Assembly (NCBI GenBank): GCA_028752905.1
Contig: JAQNBH010000009.1
Span: forward strand, 24,288,370 to 24,352,369
Direction of reading: 5' to 3'
Length of the DNA stretch: 64,000 nt
Source of the DNA: Cladorhizidae sp. MBARI D1340-BT2
Taxonomy: Eukaryota; Porifera; Demospongiae; Poecilosclerida; Cladorhizidae
Shown: positions 24,524-38,500 of the stretch, piece after piece
Position numbering within the stretch: the stretch's first letter is position 1
How the letters are laid out: each line of letters begins with the position of its first letter
Notes under the pieces: model-generated
Told to the model about the DNA's origin: nothing
Database searches by the model: none
What the model saw: only the letters and a program-made list of their open reading frames with translations
Program-made: the position numbers and the translations under genes

Positions 24524-26468
24524 ACATGCATACATACATGTGTGCACACCTGATATATGCAAGCACTTGTCAAGTCCATGCAGATCCAATAGATGCACCT
24601 TCAGAGGTGTTCAAAGTGCTCCTTATTAAGTACTGTACATAGCTTACACATGTATATATATACCTGATGCTAGCTTGACCACTCGCCACAATATCTGTCG
24701 GGAGCCACCCCTACCCATCAAGTGGTGAAGGCACGAGATGGCAACTTACCAAAACTAATTTAGGTGCCTAGAAGCATGGTTCCAAAGTCTTCTCAAGATG
24801 ATGAGGAATAGATAGGAGGGATGGACAGCTAATCCTTCTGTGCCACGTCATTATGAAAGCAGAAAAGATCTAGTCGAGTGTGCCTAGGTGTTTGTTTTTA
24901 CAGATAAAAACCAATGCTCAGGATTGTCTAATACCAATACTGATGGAATAAGCTTGAGCACATCACAAGGCTATAAGTATGTATATAGAAATAAGTATGT
25001 ATATAGAAGCCCAAGCACTTGTAAAGCTGAACATTACAAAATGCACAACCCTGGCAACCATGATGCTGAGTGAGGTCCTTCCTGAATTGCCTGGTCCAAT
25101 CCCTGCGTGGCAAGAAGACTTCAGTGTTGTAACCAGGCCAGTGACACATGTTCAGGACCAGACCATCCAATGATCAGGAGTACCTTTCAATAGACCATGA
25201 CACAAAAATATACCTTACCAGTGGACAGCCATCTAGTAAGCTTCAGCCAGGTCTGGCAGAGGTCAGCAGGAAAACCAGCTTTTTAAAGCCTCTCAACTTC
25301 TTTCAGCAAAAATGCCAAACAGATATCCAGCAACTGTGCCAATATGGCACTGCAAAATTGGAGAGCTCCTAGAGAGAAATGGGGAATGAGCCGGAGGGAA
25401 GTCTTCCCTACACGGGTGGGTGCTGACAAGCAAGAGACAAGACTCGAGTGGAAAGCCTTTCAGACTTGTCATCTTTGAGATGACTCGTAACACTGTCCGT
25501 CAGAAGTGTCGCCTTTCCAAACATCAAGATTCTCCTCTGCCATGGTATTTCCTGTCCATTCGCACTGCTTTAGTTAAGGATGGGGTTCACCATTAATTGC
25601 TTGCAGCATCAATTTGGATGACCATTGAAGGGCCACCCCACCACTCCCTGAAGTGGACTTTGATGCTGTGCTGACATTGTGGGAGCCAAGCAGACTGGTT
25701 TTGTAATTGACAATTAACTATCAATTGCCATTCATTATTGAACTGCAAAGCCAATCAAACAATAACAGTTGTTCATGTGAACTTCGTGTACCAAACAGTT
25801 CTCTCCATATATTCTGCACTAGTTATGGTTATACTGATCATTGGACTAACCCAAAACTAGCAGAGTAGTTAGTGTTAAGCAGGTCCTCCTGATACTGTCC
25901 ATGGCTGTAAAATGGAAGTTGTACATATTCAAACTTTCAGTGGAAAATAACAGGATCTCCCCCCCCCCATCGCCACTGGATGAGACACTGGGAACTACAT
26001 CCAAGAGTACATACATTTATGAAGCCTTCCCTAGGACTGTTGCAGGGTGCGCATGAAGTTCACTACAAACCACCCACCCCCAAACCCATCTCATTCCCCC
26101 CGTGATTATGGAAACTTCTTTTGACATTTTCTAAAGACGAGCAAAGCTAATGATCCTAGTATATAGGAGAGTAGTGAGACAATGTTTATGTAGCATTATC
26201 ACATTAGCCACCAATAAAGAAAACACACACAAAACTGATGACCTTCAAGATAATTGTTGTTTTCAAGTCTTGTGCACAAAGATAAAACAGCAATTTGAAA
26301 TTGAACAACCAATACCAAATGCTATACTATTCACATTCAAATACACATTTCACATGTATAATACCTGAACATGAACATCTGACCTAGTCTTCAACTCATA
26401 AACACTCCTGTATAATATTAATATATAATACCAACCATCACTACCTAACATGAGACCATATGTGATGT
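24524..26468. other. no gene recognised; 3' flank of the NDC80-like gene
   Basis: Unique sequence with short poly-C runs near 25960 and 26090. No clear minus-strand AATAAA was seen close to the stop at 26469, so the end of that transcript is undefined. Confidence 0.45.
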
Positions 26469-26582
26469 CTACTTTGAGGGCTGAAATGAAGCAAGATAGT
26501 CTGGATGAGGTATGTGAATCCTGTACTTTCTGAACTTTACAGCAACCTGATCCACCTGTTGTACTATATTCTCCTGGTTGTC
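26469..26582 (-). CDS. NDC80: NDC80-like gene, last coding exon
   Basis: Acceptor TTGATATTCAG in phase 0. Encodes DNQENIVQQVDQVAVKFRKY, then RIHIPHPDYLASFQPSK and TAG. It is the C-terminus of the protein. Confidence 0.72.
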   Translation of the reverse strand, partial: DNQENIVQQVDQVAVKFRKYRIHIPHPDYLASFQPSK

Positions 26583-29500
26583 CTGAATATCAAAATACAA
26601 TAAGATGACTACCACCAAGGGAACTACAGGCACAACATGTACACAGGACACTTAAAATATGCATTAAAAACACCATGACTGATTTACAATTTATCTCCAC
26701 ATATAACCATGCACATTCTTTAGTAAAGAGACATGGGAACATACGGGTATCTTTATTTCTGTTGTTGACGGCTACAGTTTTTAACATAATCAGGGAGTCC
26801 TATATAGCGTACTCCCTACATGTGGCTTGACCGATTTTGGCAGACAGCACCCCACTCTCCCCCAAATAACTACAGCAAAAAGCCCATGCCAGTTAAAGCT
26901 CACATGGAAGCTTCTCATCTACTAAATGTAGCTTCAACTGCTAGCTTCAACTGCTAGCTTCAACTGCTAGCTTCAACTGCTAGCTTCAACTGCTAGCTTC
27001 AACTGCTAGCTTCAACTGCTATCAGCTCAAAAAAGATTCTCAGCATGTGCTAAATGCTTTGCTAAGATAGTCAACTGGAAGATCTGAAGAAAAAAAGAAG
27101 AAAAAACTTGGAGAAACTACGAATAGAACCTTGACATCCATCTCTTCAAACGTTCATCCCCCCCCCCCACCCCTACTTACAGCTTGCATACTAGAGCATA
27201 ATAATTTTAGCACCAGAAGACTCCAGAAGACTCCAAATCTGGGTTAATTCAATTGAGCTATATTGCTGCTTAACTCTTTGGCTGCGAAGGGATTTACCCA
27301 GTAATTTCCCCTGCACGCGGAGGCTGTTTATTGAATCACCCGTTTTTGAAATCACCTGAGTTTTAATTAATTGGTTTTGTTTTGTATTTTTGAGGTGAGC
27401 ATACGAGTGATATTCTGACTATCTCCTAACTTTCTACCCAACACCTGGCTAGAAGAACCTTTTGAGATAGCAAGACAAGTGAAGCTAGACTCCAAGTAAG
27501 TATTATTATATGGATAAGCTAACCAGTTTGTTACATAGATGATCATTATAGCTAGCAAATTAGATGGCGCTTGAAGTGTATAGGCAGTCTTAGCTGATAT
27601 ATATAGCTAGCAAATTAGCTAGCGCTTGAAGTTGGCAGTTTTAGATAGCCAAGTAGCTAGCGCTTGAAGTGTATAGGCAGTTTGAGCTGATCTTTATAGA
27701 TGGCAAATTAGCTAGTGCTTGAAGTTGGCAGTTTTAGACGATCATTATAGCTAGCAAATTAGATGGCGGTTGAAGTGTATAGGCAGTTTGAGCTTATCTT
27801 TATAGCTAGCAAATTAGCTATCGCTTGAAGTTGACAGTTTTAGATAGCCAAGTAGCTAGCGCTTGAAGTGTATAGGCAGTTTGAGCTGATCTTTATAGCT
27901 GGCAAATTAGCTAGCGCTTGAAGTTGGCAGTTTTAGATGATCATTATAGCTAGCAGCGCTTGAAGAAGGCAGGTGTAGCTGATATATAGCCAGCAATAGC
28001 TAGCATTGGAGGTAACTAGTAGACTACCAAGCAAACCAAGTTGTTCTATAGCTAGTGCTAGTATGTATCTCAGCTCAGCTAGCTTTGGATGATCTACCAA
28101 CTGTGCTATCATCATGGTTAGTATATTCAGAATGGTCACATCTCTCTTGTCCATCCATTTCAAGGCATGGACACCATTTGTACTTACAGATTCTTTTTCA
28201 TTTTGTCTTTGGCCTTGATACATGCAACCTGTTCACCTGAACTGTACCAAATGCACCAAAGCCACTACTTTTTAGAGATGGTACAAGTGTATTTATCATA
28301 TTATTGTGAGTATACTAAAGTCTCCTCACCTACATACAGCTTCCAACTATAGGTATATCCACTAGAGCTGTCTGCCAGGACATAAGCTTTCGTACCCCAC
28401 TTTGTGGGCTTCATGGGCAAGTACTGGATGAACCAGACCCTCCCCTTGAATCCAATTGATTCATCGACAGCAATTTCTCTTCCAAGCTGGTATGATTGTC
28501 CACGCTAATGGATATAATGAGGGCTCTTTATCTCGCTAACTGTGCCAAGCTTTCCAACCTCTCATTCTAGATTGAGGAGGTAGGTCTTGATTCGAAGCTA
28601 TAAATTGGTCTGCTTACAAATTTGTTTCCTCCACAATTCTCCTTAGGATAGTGTCATCGAGAAAAAGCTGAGCAAAGTCAATGGGCGCTTTTCCTTCCAT
28701 ATCAACTGTGCAACCAGATGTCTGACTGAATGAGATATTACCACTGGAGCTGCTGGCCACTGGAGCTGATGGCACTGGAGCTGCTTGAACTGGAGCTGCT
28801 TGAACTGGAGCTGCTTGAACTTTCACTGGAGCTACTCCTACGACCTTCTTCATCTTTACACTATCCACAACATCTTCACCATACTCCACACCCTCTTTAC
28901 CATCCTCCACACCTTCACAATAATTCTCATCAATATATCCACCAAAATCATCATCACTGTCATCTCTTTTTAACATACACAGCACTTCAGCTCTATTATA
29001 ATAATTATCTATCCATCACTTGTATTCAGCATAATACTCTATCAAGCATCTAGAGTGAAGGTACATAACCACCTTACATAAGCACGCTTTGTCCAAAGAT
29101 AGTTGATAATTCCAGGTCAGTACAAGTGAATTAAACACTGTGAGCAGCTGTACCAATAAGCAGACAATAGGCAGATGCTTCGTGAGTGGCTGTACCGATA
29201 AGCAGCACCTTACTGCGAGTCAAAAAGCATTAGTCCTTTACGGACATATATATATGTCCACCGCGTACGAGTGCAATTTTTGTCGGACATATATATATGT
29301 CCACCGCAGTCAAAGAGTTAATATTCAGAAATAGGAAAAGACCGTAATTCTCAAAACCATCTGGGTATCGATATACAATCGAGTATATACACAGTGGCTG
29401 AATTCAGTACTTAAACCAATCATTAGAACACAAATACAGTTTGGTATAAGAACAGCACCATAAAGGCAAGAAAACAAAAGCTACGTCCGCAGCACTATGT

Positions 29501-32500
29501 AACGCTATGTCTACAACAATGCCAATAACAAGAACGCATCCAAAAGTCCCACTTTCTCAAGAATGGAAGAGAATTCCAAGTGTTCTCATACAGCCTTCCC
29601 CAGCAGAAGAGCTTCCAGGAGCACCAGTGAAGGCAAGAAACGGTCCAGGACAGCAGTTGCATTTTTAACACCCACACCTCAAACTGGGAAGAACAGTTTG
29701 TTGACTATGATGGTAGCAGTCTGCAGGGCATAACGCAGGAAAAAAATCTGTGATCACATTTAAGGCCATGACAGCTTACTAGCCCCATCAAACTGGACTG
29801 CATTATGACCATTTCATTTTGGTATCTACTTGCCTCGTGCAGGTATTATATAAAAAAAAAATCAGTACAATTGGTAGGTAATTTTTAAATAGATATACTT
29901 AAATTGTGAATAGTGTACAAGTTATGCTTGTAGACATTCTGCTCAACAACATTTTAATTAGCTATTATAATTTGTCAAGTCTGAACTGGCTGTTCATGCA
30001 AATTTCCGCACATATGGAAAGCAATGACTATATATCTACTTTTCCTGAAACAAACTGTTTGTATTACTCGAATGAAAATACAATTAATGCAGATTAGCAT
30101 AATAATCGGCTCCGTTGAGGGAAGCAAACAAAAGCTGCGAGTGTTACGTCATGCTCAACAAAATTTGCAGAAAGAAAATCCATCCAAGAGTGCTTCAATT
30201 CTCGAGAGATTCCGAGTGGTCAGTGGTTCCCGGTAGGCATAGGTGACTGTGCAGCCTTCTTGAGCAGAAATTCCATGAAAGCAGTCAGTAATGGAGTTGC
30301 AATCTTACGTAATTTTAATTTTTTGCTCATCCCCGAAGTTTATTTTACACGAGTCTACTGGGCATGTGCAAGGGGGAAAATCCAATATTCAGCATGTACA
30401 GCTCATGTTAAAAAAAAAATCATTGGACTTGTGTGGGTATTTATGATAGTCAATCTGTTATAACTTATGCTACACATGATGTTACATTGCTTTATCATAT
30501 GGTCTATACGTGCTAAACACTGTATAATTATATACTTAATTTTTTAATATAACCTGCACGTGGCCAGTAGACTGGTGTATCGTTATAGCAACCCTTTGTT
30601 CTTGAGGAAAAGCTCAGAGATGGATTTTCTTGCTATGGATACAATGCAATATAGCTCGTTTGCTTACCTTAATTAAGGGAGCTGATTATTAAACCAACTG
30701 TAGCTTATTCTATTTGCATGTGAAAGATTTATTCTTAATAAAGGTGGGCGGTTAATGGCTAAATAAAGGTGGGCGGTTAATGGACTAAATAAAACATTTT
30801 ATCTTGTTTCCACTTGTTCTCTACGTAACATAACATTGGTCAAGTGGTCAGTCAGCTGCAGCAATGTCAAGAGCTAGTACAGCAATGGTCGTCAACTCTC
30901 AGTTGACTCAAGTCCCGTGCCCCCCAGCATATGTTGTTATAAACCAGCAAATATCTTATCTTGCTATTATTGTTGCTTTGTTAACATAACTATCTATGCC
31001 CTCTACAACGTAACAACTTTATTGCACAATAGATTTTATCTTCTTCATGGCGATCTTCTCTGTGAAAATGTAGCTGCTACTAGCATACACAAACTATTGC
31101 TTTACACTTGCTAAGATAGACAGGTGATGAAATTGGTCAAGACCAATCAAGAAAGCAGATCATCAGAAAATTTGGATCTGGTAATAAAATAGTTTTGGAA
31201 ACTCCTATGGTAAGCAAGTTCCACGTGGGAAAGAAACAGAGAAGGAAAAGAAGATGGATGGTTCAAAATCAATTTCAGATAACTACCGTTGTGAAGAATT
31301 CAAGATGCACTGGAAGTATGTTGCTGTTTCTGGGAGGGTGGTGGTGGGAATTTTGGGGTTAACACTTATAGGGACTCTCTGATAACTTGAAGTATATGTA
31401 GAGGCGAGTCAACAAGTTTGTCAATGTCCAACATGGAATGTGGTGTTGAGTGATGCCATGACAACTTCAGCTATACAAACACCTTCCAATTTCAATGTGT
31501 TCGGGAAACTGACTTTCCTAATAAGGTGTGCAGTTTAAGTAGACTCACAAATTCCACCTTACATGTAGGGCTTCAGTGAACTTGGTGATCAAGTCCACAA
31601 GCACCTCCAGTTCCTCAGTCCTCTCCTTGAGCTGTTGCTCATTGGCTGCAATTGTTGTCTTGCCACTACATATACACATAACAAGGAAACCACCACATAG
31701 TTGATGGAATCAACAAACCACATTCTTTTACAAGACAACCCCCCCCCCCAGATAAACTTCACTTCTCTTCCCCTCCCTCCCATCGATAGATGCATGTTAT
31801 TTTCACATAATGTTATTTTCACTTCAACTAGGATGCTTTAGATGGCTTCGATAAAATGATTTGGGATACAACATGGAAGAACTCGGAGAGAAGATCATTG
31901 CATGCACTACTAGAGTTTAGTCAATTGAGGCACTAACCAATCATTGGATTAAATGCTAGCAAAGCAAACAGCCACTGCAACAGCTTTGTTTATTTTTACA
32001 ATTGCTAGGCAAGCTACTGTGAGAGATTCCTCAGGAGACATCCAAGACGCTTGCTGGTTCTTGTGTAAGCCTCAATCCCCCACGGAGCTGTAGTTGCATA
32101 GTCGAAAGTTGTACGTACTACCAAGACAGTGGTATGTCTTCACCTTCATCCAGACTCACGCCATCCTCAGAGAAGACACGGTCATCTCCAGTTCGTTAGA
32201 AAACCCAATCTAAGAATCCTCTGTCCATTTTAGATACAAAACTGTCATAGTGTAATATGTGAACGAATTTTCAAAACCCCACCTAAACAGGGTGGAACGA
32301 GATTAGGTAGTCTTATTTAAAAAATTAATTACACTAATGGATCATACATCTATGTGGCAGTTATAAGTCCAGGTGAGAGGACAAGATAAGCCCTTACAGT
32401 GAGGGCTAGTGCCTACTCTAGCGTGCACATAAGTTCACTTTCTTCAGCTTTTCAAGTTAGCCATTACATACAGAGATGACCTGTGTGGCTAGTGCTCTCA

Positions 32501-35500
32501 ACAGATGGGCCAAGGAAGGCTGCGAAATGATGAGAGGCTCCAACAGTTACTTACTAGAGCACTTCTTGAAGCTAGTGGAGTAGCTCACACACTTCTTGAA
32601 GCTAGTGGAGTAGCTCACACACTTCTTGAAGCTAGTGGAGTAGCTCACACACTTCTTGAAGCTAGTGGAGTAGCTCACACACTTCTTGAAGCTAGTGGAG
32701 TAGCTCACACACTTCTTGAAGCTAGTGGAGTAGCTCACACACTTCTTGAAGCTAGTGGAGTAGCTCACGCACTTCTTGAAGCTAGTGGAGTAGCTCACGC
32801 ACTTCTTGAAGCTAGTGGAGTAGCTCACTCACTTCTTGAAGCTAGTGGAGTAGCTCACGCACTTCTTGAAGCTAGTGGAGTAGCTCACGCACTTCTTGAA
32901 GCTAGTGGAGTAGTTCACACACTTCTTGAAGCTAGTGGAGTAGCTCACACACTTCTTGAAGCTAGTGGAGTGGCTCACGCACTTCTTGAAGCTAGTGGAG
33001 TAGCTCACACACTTCTTGAAGCTAGTGGAGTAGCTCACGCACTTCTTGAAGCTAGTGGAGTAGCTCACGCACTTCTTGAAGCTAGTGGAGTAGCTCACGC
33101 ACTTCTTGAAGCTAGTGGAGTAGCTCACGCACTTCTTGAAGCTAGTGGAGTAGCTCACACACTTCTTGAAGCTAGTGGAGTAGCTCACGCACTTCTTGAA
33201 GCTAGTGGAGTAGCTCACGCACTTCTTGAAGCTAGTGGAGTAGCTCACACACTTCTTGAAGCTAGTGGAGTAGCTCATGCACTTCTTGAAGCTAGTGGAG
33301 TAGCTCACGCACTTCTTGAAGCTAGTGGAGTAGCTCACACACTTCTTGAAGCTAGTGGAGTAGCTCACACACTTCTTGAAGCTAGTGGAGTAGCTCATGC
33401 ACTTCTTGAAGCTAGTGGAGTAGCTCACACACTTCTTGAAGCTAGTGGAGTAGCTCACACACTTCTTGAAGCTAGTGGAGTGGCTCACGCACTTCTTGAA
33501 GCTAGTGGAGTAGCTCATGCACTTCTTGAAGCTAGTGGAGTAGCTCACACACTTCTTGAAGCTAGTGGAGTAGTTCACACACTTCTTGAAGCTAGTGGAG
33601 TAGCTCACACACTTCTTGAAGCTAGTGGAGTAGCTCACACACTTCTTGAAGCTAGTGGAGTAGCTCACGCACTTCTTGAAGCTAGTGGAGTAGCTCATGC
33701 ACTTCTGTACCCTAACAACTCGTTTGAAGTGTAATCTCGTTTGAAGTGTAATTACTCCAATAATAATTACTCCAATAATAACTTATTTGAGTGCTTTCTG
33801 GAGGGTAACTGTTTCATGTCATAGCTCAGAGACAACACACTCAAACAGTTCCAAACTTTCTGCACGTGGTCTTTATGCATCATAGACGCCAATTAGGGGG
33901 GGAAAGGGGGAAAAACAGCATTTAGGAGGGTTTTCAAAATATAATTATGTTTGACATTTAGGAGCTTATGTAATGTTCTGTTTCAAGCCCTGGATAAGAG
34001 TACATATGTAACAACTAGTTCCAGTTATCAATGCAGGGGGCAGAACAAAACTTCATTAGATTAAAATTACCATATATTCTCCAATATGAACTGCAGCTAC
34101 CAGTTTATTCTTCCTGTCATTATTATTGGAAGGGCAATTACTATTGTGCAAATTGCTGATGACTGCAACGACTCTTTCTGGTCGACCCAACTGTTTATGG
34201 AAACTTGTTTTTACTGAGAAAGGCTTCACAGGGACCCATGTCTACCAGAAAACTGAAATTCCTTCTCCTCTCAGAAAGGAGACATTCATGGATTTATTTA
34301 TTTGCTAACTTTGTTTGCTTACTGCAATGGAGCCGATTCAACCGAAATGTAGCTCATATTGGCAATGAAAAAAGTTCCAGGTGTATGTCTCGATACTTGG
34401 GCTATACATTTTGATGCAGACACAGCTGGAGGTGCAATTAGTATTGGAGGGGCACTTCTTATAACTAAGCTCTGCAGCCTATAATTAGAGGGGCAGTTCC
34501 TCTGAATGTTTATTCCATGGGAGTCAACTTAGCCTAATATGATAAATAATGGCTCCAGTTTTGCTGATAATAATGATGGTACATCGAAGACTGGCACTTC
34601 CCTGGAAGATCATCTTTCTTCCCTGTCTTATGAAGCCATTATGTATGCATCTTACTTGCTACATGTAGCCAAGTAGGTCTTTTCGGCTACAGACTCTTTA
34701 TCCAGTTGTTGCTGCAAAACTGTCAATTGCTTCTCCAGTATCTGTCTCTCTGTCATCTGTGTCTTCATCGTCTCTTCATTCATCTGTAAGAACGTCACAA
34801 ATCTAATTACATGGTATACACATTCTGGATTGCATATAGTTGGGGGAGAGGAGGGGGGTGAAGAGATGTATTTTCCCAATGTCCACCCTGTAAGTGTTAT
34901 TAGGAAAGTCTGGGAGGAGTGGAAGTTCTTATCATAATGTCCACCTTTCTCTTCTTGTCCAAGATCTCTCTGCCTATGTCCAAAGAATGCTCCGAGTTTT
35001 CTACTTCAAGCTTTTCCCGGACAATCTCTGTGTGGAGCTAAGCAGAACAACGACAATACATAACTACAAATCTTTAGTTACAAAAAAACTGTTTGGTTAC
35101 AACTAAATTAACTTGATACTAAAATATTTTTCATAGGTATAACTATAGCCAAGTTACTGGTGCTAAAGTGGTCTCAAAAACCGGAATGACTGATTTTGCC
35201 GCATAAATATCTCCAGATTGCCAAGTGCTAGAGAGTTGAAATTAGCACCAGTGGCTAGAGCAAGCCCTACTCTATGCAATGACCAGTTTGATTAGGCATT
35301 AAAACACGTATGTATGTGGTCAAGCGCCCGGTTGTAAAATGAATTTCGTTAAAATTCCACAAAATTCATTTTCCACCCGCGCGCTTGACCACGTACTTAC
35401 GTTTTAGCACATAAATCACAACAAACTTAAAAAAGGACTCCCCCCACTTTCATGACCTTTTACTGTTGGAACAAGTACAATGTATATACAAGCATAATGA

Positions 35501-38500
35501 TTATCTTGGTGGAAAACTGTCAGGAAGTGCTGCCCTAATCGATGGAAGCACCCCTCCCTCCCTGACTGACCAAGGACTAAACCTAGCTAGGTGTTATGAA
35601 CTTAAGTATGTGTTAAGGGGGGAAGAGGGCTGAAAACACATATTTTTTCTATTTTTTTTTTATGGGCCCAAAAGGGTTCGTAATATGTCTGGAGTTTGAG
35701 TTTCAAGTTTCAGAGTAAGTGAATACTTGCATCAGAAGATATAGCCATTTTTATACAGTGCATTATTATTCCATTTCATTTCATTTCACTTCACATTGGA
35801 AGAGGTTCTCTCCCAGTCTTACCTGGCTACAATCGGGCGGGCGGCGATGATCGCCTACCCAAAATACAGTTTTTATATATCAAAATGTTGCCAATTTCAT
35901 GGAGACCCTTACCAGTCGTTTGCGCAATGAATTGGCCAGGTGGGGGGGTAGTGCGCAACCGCTAAGATGAGCACGTTTTTTTAGGTCAAGGTTCACTTGA
36001 AACTTTTACACGGTTGAGTTATGGGGAAGAGAACAGAGAAGCATTTTAAACAGAAAGGCCAAGGATTCAAGAAGAGTGAAGACAAGAAGAAGAAAGCCCT
36101 ACAGGCGGCTGTTGTTGAGCCTGTCACAGTAGCCGCGCAAGGCAAGTTTTAATGTTTATCTCCATACTAAAAAGTTACTAGCTGTTTCCTTTCCTTTGTT
36201 AGTGAGTCTCTTGGATCCTGTGGGTGGGGTAGCGCCTTCTGTGAACCTTCACTTACCTTGCAATCAATTGCAAATGTCTGAAGAGAGGCCAGTTCCATTG
36301 GTGACTATGACAAGTGACTATGACCAGGAAGAAGTTGGCTCTCATGGATAGTTCAGCTGCTTCTGTGGCTGTTGCTACTGGATCTACTGGCTCTACCTCT
36401 TTGGACTCGGGTGGTGTTGGAGAACTAGGGGTAAGGGTAATCGTATAATAAACTTAGATAAGCTTAGAGAGGTCATAGAAAGGTGTAATAAGTTGGTAAC
36501 TGAGCTCCCTTGCAACTGAAGCCCGTAGGGCAGGCATGGTTTACTTTTTGTTCAAATTGTAGTAACACTCGAGACATCTCAAACCCTGTATCTGTAGAAG
36601 CATTCTTTGAACATCCAGTCAGTACTGGGTGCTCGCATTGCTGGAATTAGTCATTCTGGTCTGGAAGACATCACTGCAGTCATGGATATGTTGCCCCCTT
36701 AGTTCCACTTGTTTTTTTAAAATATACTAGGTCAATAGGGAGTGACGCAAATGCAGTAACAGAGTATTATGTTGGATGCCGCTCATAGGTTACATGATTT
36801 TTATAGGGTTAGGCATGAAGACATCATTGATGTTAGTATTACTGTTGACGGCACATGGCTTAGACAGGGCCACAAATCAAATTATGGCTTGGTTGCGGTG
36901 ATGTCTTGGGACACTGGAGAGGTTTTAGATTATTATCTTATGTCTAATTTCAAGCTTGTGCGCGAAGACCTGAAGATGAAACAGAAGCAAGTTACACAGA
37001 ATAGTTTGAGGGTCACAAGGTAAATTGTGAAGCCAATTTTGAAGGCTCTTCGGTTTCTATGGAAGTTGTAGGAACACAAAAACTTTTTTAGCGTTCAGTG
37101 GAGAGACTGAAGCTTAGGTACACACACATTAATTAATGATGGGTATACAAATGCACATAAACGGGAGTGCAACAAGTGTCGGGCTTGCCATCGAGAGGCA
37201 GCAGAGTTTCAATGGAGGGCGGAGCATTGTTTGGTCCTGGCAAGGGGGACCTGTAACATTTTTATTTTGTTTGTGTCTTTCTTTCTATTGTCAAACAGAG
37301 ATTTCAAACAAAGATTACTGGAAGATACTTTTGTTTATGTGTATTTTTGTCAAGCTTAGAAATTACTGGAGGATGACTTTTGTTTGTGTTCTATTGTTTT
37401 TCAGGGATTACTGGACGGTGTCGGAAGACATGTGTGGAGGGCGACGATGGATGGACCTGGGCATGGGAGCCCTGCAAATGATGACGTGTTTATGTTTGCT
37501 AATTCAATATTAGCAAAGCAACGTAACAAGTCTGATGCGTCTTTAATTTATGTGTATGTATATATATATAATTATTGTTGGTTTTGAAGTTGTAGTTAGG
37601 ATGTAGGATACTGCTGTTGTTGAAAAAATAAAGGACTGTGAAAGTCAATTGGTTGCTTTCAACATTTTGTTTGTAAACACAATTCTAGTAATGAGGGGAT
37701 GTATTCTAGTGAAGCAGGGGCAGCTGGGATGTGATTACAAACTGCTTGGACTTCAAGGCTCAATATCTCTGAAGTGATTTTTGAAAAACCGTTCAAATGA
37801 TAACTTGAATATTTTTTATCCTTTCATAAAAAAAATTGTTTCATTTGAAAGCAAATTTTATATTCTACAACTTGCGCGAGAGTTTTTGTTTGATAGGATT
37901 ACTAAAAAATACCTATAGATGGAAATTTAACGTGATGTCATAAATCTATGTTCAGAAAATGCAACAAAAAAACTTTTTTTCCGAAATTTCAAGACGCGCA
38001 GTTTGTAGTGCTCATTATGATTGACTAATAGACCGAATAAGAGCCTCGCAAAGGTCGTTACTGCAACGTGGTTTACTTAACGGCTTACGGTCCGCACTGG
38101 AAGAGCCTATAATGATCCAGGAAAAAATTATGGCGAAACTAAATGACAAAAGAGACTTACCATTAGAAAGCACAGACTGCAAGCTATAATTTGATATATA
38201 AATTGGGAAACTAGAGTGAATGCGAGCAAAGATATGGTACTTTATATGAGACTACGCGATACACAGCCTTCTTTCCCCCTTAAGTGAGTGTGAGAGATCA
38301 AGAGGGTGACCTGTTGACCTCGGACATCAGAAGGTGTGCTGTGTAGATTAGTGTGCGTCTTTTTGAATCCCTATTAATCTTAAATAATCTCTTTGTGAAA
38401 AGATACTTGGGAGGTTAGGAATGGCAGGACTAGTCTAGGAGTGAAGGATAGAGTGTGTGAGTAGTGAATTGCTTGGTGTGGGAGAGCGGTTCATTACATT

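Larger units (their letters stand above)
27274..29317 (-). mobile_element. piggyBac-type element (piggyBac-1) with TTAA target sites
   Basis: TTAA is present at both borders (27270-27273 and 29318-29321). The inverted ends read CTCTTTGGCTGCG on the left and CTCTTTGACTGCG on the right, 12 of 13 identical. Next to the right end are two copies of the palindrome GGACATATATATATGTCC followed by ACCGC. A decayed transposase lies on the minus strand and a tandem repeat occupies 27530-27970. TTAA insertion and the transposase motifs both indicate piggyBac. Confidence 0.88.
35617..38279 (+). mobile_element. TTAA-flanked DNA transposon with a Mutator-like transposase domain
   Basis: Ends GGGGGGAAGAGGGCTG (35617-35632) and the complement of GGGGGAAAGAAGGCTG (38264-38279) match at 14 of 16 positions. 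Each is preceded or followed by TTAA (35613-35616, 38280-38283). Inside are a basic first exon and a conserved transposase block. TTAA sites are typical of piggyBac and Kolobok elements, not of Mutator, so the superfamily is open; Kolobok is a candidate. Confidence 0.78.

Noticed and set aside
32505..33734. Open frame of 409 codons on the plus strand with LLEASGVAHT repeats
   Set aside because: It is a read-through of the 30-bp minisatellite inside an intron of the minus-strand gene. The reverse frame is equally open, and the same unit occurs elsewhere in the opposite orientation.
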